This document shows positions 33,943 to 44,477 of a stretch of DNA of 64,000 nt, one piece after another (positions within the stretch are counted from its first letter, which is position 1; each line of letters opens with the position of its first letter). The notes below the pieces were generated by a model. That model worked only from the letters and a program-made list of their open reading frames with translations. It was not told the origin of the DNA and searched no databases. The stretch comes from Glutinoglossum americanum. Its lineage: Eukaryota > Ascomycota > Geoglossomycetes > Geoglossales > Geoglossaceae. The stretch spans positions 1 to 64,000 of the forward strand of contig JAGHQL010000139.1 of the NCBI GenBank assembly GCA_020080175.1, given 5' to 3'. A program made the translations under genes and the position numbers.

Positions 33943-35335
33943 ATGCCTGGCCGAATCTCTTCTATACCTCAGCTCCACGGCGAACCGGGTATTCGCTCTG
34001 ATCAAATAGACACTGAGCATGCCCGGCTAGCAGCACTATTCAATGATAATGCAGATGGGGCTATGAAAACCCCAGGCGGAGGTGCCTACCAAAAGGTCGC
34101 GGTTCTTTTGGTCAATTGGGTGGAGAAACTGGACGACCTTAACACTGAGCCAGAGGTAAAATAGCTATCAACCCCTCGAATAGGACAAGTGGGGTGGCTA
34201 ATAGCAAGACTAGGTATGCAAGGTAGAGGGAGTATTCAGGAACGGGTACAATTACAAAACGGAGCGACTCAAACTCTCTAATGTAAAGAGCCCGCAACAA
34301 CAGCTGAACCACGGAGTTGGAAGGTTCGTGCTTGAGAACGATGGCGAGTATAATCTACTCATCATCTATTATGCTGGCCACGGGGTCTACGATGAGGATA
34401 AACGGGTCCTAAATTTCGACGCGTATGTTATTGCGGATGTGTGACAATCTCTCCATAGGTGTAGCTAATATCCACAACCAAGCAGAGCCAGGAGTGAAAT
34501 CAACACCAAGAACCTACATCCCGCAAGGGCTTGCTGGCACAAAGTTGAGGCGGGGAGCCTCAAGGAGGATGTACAAGCTGATGTGCTGGTCATCCTTGAT
34601 TGCTGCTTCGCTGGAGATGTTGACCGCCGCTCCCCCATTGGCCGTAGCGACCGGACCTACGAGCTACTAGCCGCCAACGGCCCCGGAGAGACAACGCCTG
34701 GGCCGGGCGAGCACTCATTCACCACTACGCTCATCGACGTGCTCAGTGAAGTCGCCGGTGGCAAGAAGAAAATTAGCACCTTTGACCTCTGCGCGAACAT
34801 TGCGCGTAAACGCGAACGTGGCTACCAGCCAGTCCTATTCCGACGGTTCGAGCTGGGGGAAAAGCACATCGAACTCGCACCGCTCTGCGCGCCATCGGTT
34901 GCCTGCTCGCAGGGCCAATCCTTCCCCCCCAACCTGTGGGAACTCCCCATGCTACTCGCCTTTGCGGAGCAGCCCACTGAAGAGCAGATTAAGCAACTGG
35001 CTTGGGATATTCCTGCCCTTTGCAAGGACAACAAGCTCCCCTTGGTTCGCGTTCGCTGGATGCAGTGGGGCTTCGGGGCTGCGACGGGGGTGTTTATGAG
35101 TATGCTGTGGAATCAACGGCGGCGGGTAATACTTGGGTCGCAGGGCGATGGCGGTGGTGGAGCGAATCCACGGAATGTCGCGGACATGAGGGTCCTGGCG
35201 AAAAAGGAGGTAGAGGTAGCGATCGCGAAGAAAATGAGCGAGTGCCGTCGGTGCTTTTTCTTGCCTTGGTTGCTTATTGTGGGGCTGAGTATCGCGACGG
35301 TGGTGTGGTGTGGTAGTAATAGTTTTTTGGGTTAG
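33943..35335 (+). CDS. Caspase-like (peptidase C14) protein with C-terminal membrane anchor
   Basis: Three exons, 33943-34155, 34229-34422 and 34528-35335, give 404 residues. The caspase/metacaspase core shows the catalytic His at about residue 122 (LLIIYYAGHGVYDE) and the catalytic Cys at about 161 (VLVILDCCFAGD). The rest of the p20-like region follows (FTTTLIDVLSEV, FDLCANIARKR, QPVLFRRF). A second region (NLWELPMLLAFAEQPTEEQ ... WDIPAL) resembles the C-terminal module common in fungal caspase-like proteins. The last 27 residues (CFFLPWLLIVGLSIATVVW) form one hydrophobic helix near the very end, as in tail-anchored proteins. Such peptidases are tied to cell death and to STAND signalling in fungi. 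The membrane (mitochondrion, ER or other) cannot be told. Intron 2 rests on a GTATGT donor and a CAAG acceptor. Confidence 0.82.
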
Positions 35336-36060
35336 GAGGCCCTATGTTATCTTCGTGCGTCCTTTCGCGTCATATCAGCCTTGAGAGTACAGGGAGTTTC
35401 CTTTCATCCTTCGACAAATACCTCTTTGACACTTGTTTTCTTGGGGTTTGATAGATTTTCGATTCCCTAGATAGCCTTGTCTTTTACCAGTCAGCCATGC
35501 CATTAGCCTGCTATTCTGTTCTTCATGATGAGCCGCAACCCGGCACAGCCGGAATGGGTGAGGGGCGTCTAGGGTGTCGGATTTGTTTGGGTGTGGTTGC
35601 ACGGGGCTGTGCAACTTCTGCCTGTGGGGGCCTGGAAATGTGTGGTGGGTCGGGGGAGATGAATGACTCCCCGCTTCTAGCTAGAGCCTCTCATATGCCC
35701 CACTATTTAGCCCGGCACAGCCCAAGGCGTATTTCAACTCATCCTGCCTCAGGCACATCTGCGCTAAACAAGGATAACAGCAATATATTCGGCCGGAAAG
35801 TGTAAGACAGGCGACTAACGAACTGTGGATTCCACATGTCACAATACCCTGCAAGCGATGGGGGGACGGGCGATGTAAAGGTTCCGTTCAGATACTTCGG
35901 TTGGAATCACTGACTTAATCCAATCAATAGAACTACCCGGAACCACCCAAAACCAGCGCCCAAGCGGCAGACCAGCGCTCCTCAGTGTCTCCCTCAGCCG
36001 ATAAAAAATCTGTATGTGCGGCTGTCTCTAGATCATTTCCTGTGCTAACCGGGACAGGTC
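35336..36060. other. Intergenic, no clear gene
   Basis: A frame at 35497-35805 lacks any domain. Nothing else is supported. Confidence 0.4.
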
Positions 36061-36255
36061 CCAGCTGAGTTCGCTGTTGGGGGCAGGGTGCAAATTTCCG
36101 AGCTGGTTGGAGGTGAGAGACGCGCCGTATATTACGTGGTGGAGAGCCGGGAACGGGACCCCGATGGGACGTGGTCTTACTTGGTGCGCGAGGACGGTGG
36201 CAGCCAGCCAGAAACCGGAAAGTGGGTGAGGGAGAACAGGCTGCGGAGGCGCTAG
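36061..36255 (+). CDS. Possible last exon of a small gene (beta-strand module)
   Basis: After an acceptor-like CAG the plus strand reads about 64 codons to a stop at 36253-36255: GGRVQISELVGGERRAV, YYVVESRERDPDGTWSYLV, then KWVRENRLRRR. The pattern, a V-x-Y-V strand followed by W-x-Y and a W-x-E-x-x-L end, resembles short SH3/Tudor-like modules in fungal hypothetical proteins. No convincing upstream exon with a start codon could be fixed, so this may be a partial gene or a remnant. Confidence 0.35.
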   Translation, partial: PAEFAVGGRVQISELVGGERRAVYYVVESRERDPDGTWSYLVREDGGSQPETGKWVRENRLRRR

Positions 36256-36732
36256 AATGGGATGTATGGCTACTTACTGCATAGTGTGCAGACTGGTGTG
36301 TTTCCATTGGATGGTGTCGGGCAGGGGTGGTCTGATGGACTGGGCAAACTTGTGCGACGGCGCCGCCTTGTTTTTTTCGGTAAGCCAGTGCAGAGAGGAG
36401 AAGCGGAAAATTCATCGCCGACAGCCTTGTGCCCCGCGTCTAGCCAGCCGGTGTGCAATGGCCCCTTGGTGCAGGCTGAGGATAAAAACAAAAATGCCAA
36501 CTGCATGAAATTCTTACGATAAAAGAAGAGATAATTGATATGTCCTCGCAATATAAATCCACAATTTTCCCTCCCTAGATTCGAGCCGTTGAGCCGCGAC
36601 GGGTTGAAGAAACTTCATTACGAGCTACCGACTATCCAGCTAACTCCCCTCGGCCCCATGACATTGTTGCCACCACTAAGCACCACCGAGCCACCAATAA
36701 CCACACCACCGCCCACTTTGCCACCCTGAATA

Positions 36733-38346
36733 ATGAAGAAGCGGCAACATACGCCCCAGGATGTTGTAATCCCAATACCCGATGAGGAGAAAGAAAGCAG
36801 CAACAGCAATGAGAAAGCAGAAACACCAAGCGGTAGCCCGGCTTCTCAAGGTTAGTCATAATTGTGCTATGGTAGCTTAGACAGACCACGTCTGCTCACG
36901 TGTGTGTAAACGCCGAAAAGATACGTGGAGCACGGGGCAGACTCTAAATAGAGGGGTGTCGGAGGAACCAAAAACTCCGCGCCAGAGAGGTAAATTAAGC
37001 TCCACGAACTTAACGCATTCAGGCACCGTATGGAGTTTCTGACATACCGACCCCCATAGCTGTAGCCGCATCCCCTAAAAGGTTTCCTACAGTGACCCGA
37101 GTCCGTACGTCTCACCCACCCAAAAAAGGACAGGGAAATGCAGCTAACTCCCTCCGAGTGGACAGCACTCCCGAGGGTTACCCCCGCCTAGCCTGCTTCT
37201 CGGCCTCTGACCAAAACTTCATGATATACCGCTCGTTCTCCTACCTACACGCGCGATGCCTCCTCTACATCCAGGACGAGATCGCGTGCCTAGAGCAGGA
37301 TTTAGACGAGCTAGACGAAGAAGAAGATGCGGCTGTGGAGGAGGAAGTCAGGTTGCGGCTGAAGTGCAGGGGCGCAGAGGATTGGGAAGGGGGCGTCAGA
37401 GGCGAGCTAGTCCGGAGGATTAAGGGGAAACTGGACGAGTATGGTGAGTCCCAAGCCCCCTCCTATTCACCGACACGCTCTCACGCCCCCCCCCCTCTCC
37501 GCCACACAGACGACTTTCTCCTGAAAGCCAAAACCCTCGTGTCTCTCCAAAAGCCCTCGAGCCGGGACTACAAATCCGTGCGAACCTGGTTTCTCAATGA
37601 AGAGCCGCTTGTGAGGCGCGAGCAGAAGTATATTGAGTGTAAGGAGGACCTGGTCACGCTGAGAAACGGGAGGGAGTGTGCGGGGTTTGACGGGTTTGTG
37701 GAGGGGGTGGTGAGGCGGTTGGATTGTAGGCTCATTAGGGTGAGCGAAATCCTGCTTCCCGGCCGGTGCGGAATGCTGACTCCTTTGAATAGTGGTTGTT
37801 CCTCACACCCGTAAGCGCCCGGCCCAACTTCCACTGATTCCAGAGCCCTCCTAACTCCTTCGCTAGGAACTCCGCGCCAAATCCGCCTCCCCAACAATCC
37901 ACTACTTCTCCCCTGGCCGGATTGACAAACTCGTTGCCCTGCTTATCACCCTGATAATCCTAGTCCTCCTTGCCTCCCCCGTGATCGCGCTCGTAGTTCT
38001 GCAACAGCACCACCCGGTGCAACAACAGCAACAGCAATTGCAGACGCAGCCGCAGCAGGGAGCTGCTATCTCAGCGTTAACGGTGTTTAGGAGCATTGGC
38101 GTGCTCATGGTTTTCACGCTGACATTCTCAGCTGCTATGTCGATGTTAACGAGGGCTAGGAGGCATGAAGTTTTTGCTAGCAGCGCTGCGTGAGTGGTTG
38201 CCCATCTTCTCTAATCTGAGGGCGGTTCCAGTCTGAACAGATATATGAGGAACTACTTACTTACTATCTGGGTATATAGGTATTGCGCGGTCCTTGTCGT
38301 TTTTATTGGCAATCTCCCAGGGTTGGCATTGGCGCCATCCACTTAA
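36733..38346 (+). CDS. DUF6594 family membrane protein
   Basis: Six exons join in phase: 36733-36850, 36952-36989, 37023-37443, 37510-37739, 37867-38189 and 38280-38346, giving 398 residues. The two N-terminal exons are less certain. The DUF6594 signature is clear: EGYPRLACFSASDQNFMIYRSF, LLYIQDEIACLEQDLDELD, then SVRTWFLNEEPLVRREQKYI. The C-terminal third has three hydrophobic helices (LVALLITLIILVLLASPVIAL; GVLMVFTLTFSAAMSML; AYCAVLVVFIGNLPGL), with the conserved RRHEVFASSAAY just before the last. A glutamine-rich loop separates helices 1 and 2. The family is widespread and often expanded in ascomycetes; its function is unknown. Confidence 0.85.
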
Positions 38347-40206
38347 CCGGCAGGGTGGCCCTCCTAGTGAAAGAAAAATGTTAGGACGAGTTAATTGGAT
38401 GGGCTAGCTAGTGGCTATGACGAAACACGAAACTGGCCCCTTTTAGTGTTAGGATAATCATTTGTGTATCACCGGAACAAAATCTATACCGTTCTTTAAT
38501 CTGCGTTACGTGTGCTGCTGCCCTCCCCAAGCTATAGCTATTCTTATTGCAGCGACGCTCTCATCCCGCCATTGGGGTTTTCTGGATAATAATCCAGTCG
38601 CTTTACCTCGTACAGGCAACGCTATAGCTGCGGTAATTGACCCGAGTGTCCAGGTTGTTGCCTGGAATGAGCGTAAGCTAGATATCCACAAGTGATTGAG
38701 CATGATAGACATATATGTCGTGGCCTTACTAAATAGAGGTGGGTAGCCCAACAAAGAGGGGACGTAACCGTTCTTTCGTCTCGCATTAAACTATCTACTT
38801 GTTATAGAATAGGCAAGTCGATCCGGAGGATAATGCCGGGCCGGACCCGTAGGTTATAGGAGACAAAGTATTAAGTAAAGGGTGCGTTGACAACGAACTT
38901 ATCAGTTGCTGTGGAGTTGTTGGCTAACGATAGGCACACCGGCGTGTTTGAATGATATCCAGCCCTTTACCGCAGCAAATCTTGTCCATCATCGTCGGTA
39001 ATTATTCTACCCTATTTTGGTTCACGTACGATTCTATGGACTCTCGGTTATCCGCGGCACTTCTGAATGCCCCGATCAATGAGATGCGTGCCTGGTTGGA
39101 GGTAGGGAGACTAAAGAGTGGACTAGCCTTGGGGGATCAGCTCGGTGGGTTCCGCAAGTGAGCTTGAATAGAAACACCAAACGAGAAGCGGGTCCAACTA
39201 CGAGATAAACTTATAAGTTTTTGATTATAGTCACAGCGGAGCGTGAAATACAATAGGATTAGATTAATCGATAAAAGGATTGGGCCATTCTTACGCCTAT
39301 GAGGTGAAGGAGCTGCTAACGCGAAGGTTGGGGCGGGGAAGTGTAATCAGAGAGAAACAGGGTCACTAATACCAACATATGGTGATCAGCAAGACCGGCA
39401 ATAAATGCAATTAATCAATCTAATTCTGTGCTTCTAACACCACAAGATCTTGAACCACTCGCATTTCGATAAGACGGAGCGAGCATTTATTGGTGGTTAG
39501 AATATGTTGGGGAAAGAGGAGGAAACGAGGTAGGCTAAATGGAACCGTTGGAAACCTGATTGGGTATGCTAGGAATTAGGGCTTCAAGCACAAATCACGC
39601 GGCACACTACTCGGACAACCCCTGCCTCGTTGCGGGCATTTCATTTGCGGGAAAGTGCGGCCAAGTACCGGAACTCTTCCCGCACCGTATTTTTCCTTAG
39701 TTGCATTGCGCTGGATGCGATCCCTTGCATGATGCCTGCTTCCACCGGACGCTCGAATAAGTTGGCATGGTTTCTACCGGTCGCTGAGTGGATGACCGTC
39801 ATTCGCGACGCGGTGGTTGTGGGTAGGACGAGGGAAAAGACTCGCGTGGTTGGTTTGCCAAAGAAGAAAGAGGAACAAATTGGGACTGTCTGTGCCTTCT
39901 ACCCCGCACGCAGATCGGAATAGGCGTAACGTGATTGTAACCACCACCATCACTTCGCATTCGTTCCCACTTGAATCTCCATCGCCTCTATTTTGATACA
40001 GTACTCGGCGATACACTGGGTACACGGAATACACTGACTATCTTAGATCGATAACGGCAGCGAGAACTGCATCGCGACTCTCTGTAGTCTAGCTTGTCCT
40101 CCGCCGAAACGAGACTGTCGGCCCCACCCTGCGTTATTCTGCATCAACCCGATCCACGCCTACCCGACGCTATTTTTTTACACTACCTACAAACGACTAG
40201 TTGATC
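38347..40206. other. Region without a supported gene
   Basis: About 1.9 kb upstream of the Argonaute gene. The short frames lack domains and the start-proximal part shows no evident TATA box. Confidence 0.45.
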
Positions 40207-43200
40207 ATGTCAGGTCGCGGTGGTCGAGGCGGTGGTGGGTATCAGGATAGAGGAGGTAGAGGAGGTGGGAGGGGTGGAGGCGACCGTGGACGCGGAGGTG
40301 ACCGCGGACGCGGAGGTGATCGTGGACGCGGAGGTGATCGCGGTCGCGGCGGATATGGAGACCGTGGCGGTGGTGGGCGTGGAGATCGTGGGCGCGGCGG
40401 TGGAGAGAGCGGAGGCCGCGGACGCGGTGGATATGATGGCGGCGGAGGCCGTGGAGATTTGATCTTCCGGTATCTTCCCAAGCTAATTGACGTCCTCCTA
40501 GATGGTAGCGTAATTTATGCTGACCGTTCCACCCCATTCTAGGCCGCAAGAAGGAATTCCACCTCCTCTCGCAGACGTGACGAACTTGGAGAATGCTATC
40601 ATCGAGCAACAACAAGGGGCCTCACTAGCTCCGCTTTCACTTTCGGATCGAATAACCTTACCTCGCCGGCCCGGATATGCCGCTTTGGGCCAGAAGATCA
40701 TCCTTCGCACCAACTATTTCCGGCTTAGCCCACGACCAGACCAGGAGTGGTATCGCTACGATGTCGATCTACAACCAGAAGAAACTGTTAAGCGGAAACG
40801 TCGCCGTATCTTTGCGCTCCTCCTCAATGGGGATAGGTTTGAGGCTTACCGTGATTTGATGGCGACGGATTACGGGAAAATCATCATTTCCGCACAGAAA
40901 CTCGACCTAGGTGATGGGGACAGGGCGGCTGAGCCGGTCGTATACTTTGATGCGGACCAAGCAGGGCCTGGACCAAACCCGAGAACATATACAACGAAGA
41001 TCCAGCTGACTGGCGTCCTCGCGGTTGCTGACCTACTTCAGTACCTGTCCTCCCCTGCCCCCGATATATTCTACGATGGCAAAGAGGAGATGATCCAAGC
41101 CCTCAACATCGTGATGGCCCGTCATGCCAACGCCAACAAAGATGTTGTCCCCGTCGCCGGTTCGAAATTTTTCCCTCTCCTCGGCGGTGCAAACCAGCAC
41201 GATCTAAGAGGCGGACTCATCGCCCTCCGCGGATACTATACCAGCGTGCGAACGTCAACCTTGCGAGTGATCCTCAACGTCAACGTCTGCACCGCGGCAT
41301 TCTATCAGCCGGGCTCGCTACTAGACCTGATGAGGCGCTTTAGGCAACAGAATCACCCAAGGCCCGACCTGCCGATGTCGGCAGTGGAGGGTTTCGTGAA
41401 GAGGTTGCGGGTCGAGACGAGCTATATCAGGGATGAGAAAAAGAGGTCGGTGAGAAAGGTCAAGACTATTATGGGATTCGCGAGGAGGCCACCATGGGGG
41501 AATGCTTCGCAGGTGACGTTCGAAACTGATGAGTATGGGGTGGTTAGCGTAGAAGATTACTTTTTTAGAAGTAAGTACCTATTCCTTTTCGATTGCTGCA
41601 TTCCAGATGCCCGCGATCTTGGCATGTGTTTTGGTATCGTGCAGTTACATGTCCCCTCATACCGTACACTATATTCACCCATTCTAGCTTCCGTTAACAG
41701 CCTATTAACTTCACCCATCAGAGTACAACATTAAGCTTCAGAGCCCTAAGGCGCCAGTCGTAAACGTTCGCACGATAGATAATCCTGTCTATCTCCCGCC
41801 AGAGGTGTGCACGGTATTGCCTGGACAGATCGCAAGGAAGAAGCTGTCGGATGTTCAGACTTCAGAGATGATTACTGTGGCGGCTCGGAAGCCGGCGGAT
41901 AACGCGAGGCTCATCATTGGAGAGGGCGCGGGGATTGTGGGGTTGAGCGCGAATTCTGGATTGGTAGGCTCACTGCGCTTAAGCCTTATCTTGGATCGCC
42001 GACGCTAACAATGAGATACCGCATTACAGGGCGCCTTCGGGCTGAACATTGACCCTAGGATGATCACGGTCGAAGGCCGAGTACTCGGTCCACCGGCCGT
42101 TCAGTACCTCAGAGAAACAGTAACACCAGAAAAGGGTTCCTGGAACATGATTAGGAAGAAATTCTCAGTTGGAGCCCCAGTTAAAAACTGGTCCTTCCTG
42201 AAGCTTATCTACGGCCGCGACCTCGTCACCAATGAAACCATTAGTTCCTTCCACCAGATGCTCAACACATGCGGTCTTCACGCTGACCTTCCAACACCAG
42301 CATCCGGATTCAACGTCAATCTCTCCGACGATGACGGCGCAAACTACAAGAACCTCGATGGTGTATTCCGCCTCTCAAAACAGCAAAAACTCCGACTTCT
42401 CCTCGTAGTCCTCCCAACCCAACGTCGGGAGACCTACGCCCAAATAAAAACCCTAGCCGATACCCGCTACGGCATCCACACTGTCTGCGTCGTCGCTGAG
42501 AAGCTCGCACGTGAAAAGGGACAACTCCAATACATGGCTAACGTCGCTCTAAAAGTTAACCTTAAGATGGGTGGCGCCAACCAGACACTCTCGCCCACAA
42601 ACCTCGGCATCGTCCGCGACGGCAAGACAATGATCGTCGGAATCGACGTCACGCACCCATCCCCCGGCAGCATGCCTGGCGCACCCAGCATCGCCGGCGT
42701 AGTCGCCAGCATCGACAACGTCCTCTCCCAGTGGCCCGCCTCTCTACGCATCCAAAAAGGCCGCAAAGAAATGGTCACGGACCTGACCGCCATGTTCACC
42801 GAACGCCTCCGTCTCTACCGGAAGAAAAACAAAAATGCGCTCCCCACCCGCATTCTAATCTACCGCGACGGCGTGTCAGAGGGCCAATACAGGATCGTCC
42901 TCCAAGAAGAACTCCCCCTCATCCGCGCCGCCTGCGCCGCCGTCTACCCGGCCAACGCACCGAAGCCAAAAATCGCGGTCGTAGTCGTGGGCAAGAGACA
43001 CCATACGAGATTCTATCCTGTCCGCGATGAGGACCACGATGGGAGGACGGGGAATCCGAAGAACGGGACGGTGGTCGATAGAGGGGTTACGATGGAGAGG
43101 GGGTGGGATATGTTTCTACAGGCTCATACCGGGTTGCAGGGTACGACCCGCCCGGCACACTACGTGGTCTTGCTAGATGAAATCGGGCTTGGCGCCGATG

Positions 43201-43510
43201 GCCTCGAGCAATTAGTACGTCTCCCCCTCCCGCCCCCCTGTCCCCGCAAGCTAACGAACCCCCTTCGTAGACCCACAACCTCTGCTACCTTTTCGGGCGC
43301 GCCACGAAGTCCGTCTCGATCTGCCCCCCGGCCTACTACGCGGACCTCCTCTGCGAGCGCGGGAGGTGTTACTTGTTCAGGTCGCTGAACGCGGTGGATA
43401 CGGGGAGCGTCGGGTCTACAGCGGATTCGGATAGGGGGTGGCAGCAGGCGGTTAATGAGTGGAGCCAGGGGGTTCACGCGGATTTGGGGGAGAGTATGTT
43501 TTACATTTGA
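40207..43510 (+). CDS. Argonaute (QDE-2-type RNA-silencing nuclease)
   Basis: Five exons, 40207-40469, 40543-41570, 41722-41963, 42030-43214 and 43271-43510, give 985 residues. Exon 1 encodes a Gly/Arg-rich tail with many RGG boxes. The N domain, linker (ALNIVMARHAN, FFPLLGG), PAZ, Mid (LRLLLVVLP) and PIWI domains follow in order. The PIWI active site is complete: Asp in VGIDVTHPSPGS, the glutamate finger in KGRKEMVTDL, Asp in IYRDGVSEGQY, and Asp in PPAYYADLLCER, the DEDD form of fungal Argonautes. The C-terminus ends in MFYI, close to the canonical terminal Leu/Ile used to bind the guide. It should load small RNAs and cut matching transcripts. The gene looks intact. Confidence 0.95.
40275..40440 (+). 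repeat. Coding minisatellite (RGG/GRGGD repeats) in Argonaute exon 1
   Basis: A 15-18 nt unit of the type GGACGCGGAGGTGATCG recurs at least four times and encodes tandem DRGRGG. Such arrays vary in copy number between strains. The repeated arginines could be methylated by arginine methyltransferases, as in other Argonautes and PIWI proteins. Confidence 0.75.
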
Positions 43511-43868
43511 TGGGGGGTTGGGGGTCAGTTTTCTTCTGACGAAGGTGGTGAAGTTGTGCTTGTGCGTTGGCTGTTGCTCGCGGTTGATAATGTGGAGGGG
43601 GTGCGTGAAATCAGATGGCTGACTAGCTAGTATCTCTACAATGAGCCGCCGTCCATTGACCTCCTAGAGCCTCAGCCTCCCCACGTGACTCAAGAATTCT
43701 GATATAAAATGTCAGCGCGTTAACCCAGCTTTGGGTCTTTATCTAAACTAAACGCAAGTGCTTCTATCAGTGGTGGCAGAGGATGACCGAAGGTTTTGGA
43801 ACGTTTTTTGTCGCGCGACTCAACATTCGTGGCTCGACTGCAATCTCAAAACTCTATAAAAATCTGGG

Positions 43869-44061
43869 TAACGTCGCTTATCAGTAAGCGGTGAATATCA
43901 CCGAGCGGTGAACTTTGTATTACCACACCAAAATTTGTATGTGGGGGTACTTCTTCCAGAAAAAGAAAGTTGTTGCCGAAGTACACCTACATACAAATTT
44001 TGGTGTGTAATACAAAGTTCACCGCTCACTGATATTCACCGCTTACTGATAAGCGACGTTA
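43869..44061. mobile_element. 193-bp fold-back (inverted-repeat) element
   Basis: Two arms of about 83 bases (43869-43951 and 43979-44061) are almost exact reverse complements and are separated by about 27 bases. The outer ends are TAACGTCGCTTATCAGTAAG and its complement. No coding potential. It could be a MITE flanked by TA or a fold-back element. A transcript would form a long hairpin. It sits 358 bp after the Argonaute stop and about 415 bp before the NACHT receptor start. Confidence 0.88.
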
Positions 44062-44477
44062 CTACGACTTTTCTACTAGATTTCCAAGACTATCACAGTA
44101 GATTCGCCTGTATTTCCTGAGAGCGTAGCCGGTTTGGGGGGGTTTCTTTTATCTCCACGGGGTCACGTTATTTCGACAGGGCGGGCCTTTCCGTTCACCG
44201 CATAAGGGCTTTGATTTTGACTCTGGAGTTATGTAGAGAGGAAGAATGGAAATGACATCCACGGAAATAGGGAAATTTTTGACTGCCTAGGCGCTATATC
44301 GAGAGCCTATCGATTTAGTGATTTCGCCTTGTCGTGGTAGGGCTGCGGATCGCCCTGTCCAAATAACGAGGCCCTAGAATAATCGAGGCTGTGAAATTTA
44401 AGGCTGGCATTCTCGACTGTCATCATCACCATCGTTATCCTTGCGAACCTGTTAATAGCTGGATAGTTACCTTCGCC

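Noticed and set aside
40205-40615. His/Arg-rich minus-strand frame opposite Argonaute exon 1
   Set aside because: It is the complement of the RGG-coding minisatellite. Composition alone keeps it open.
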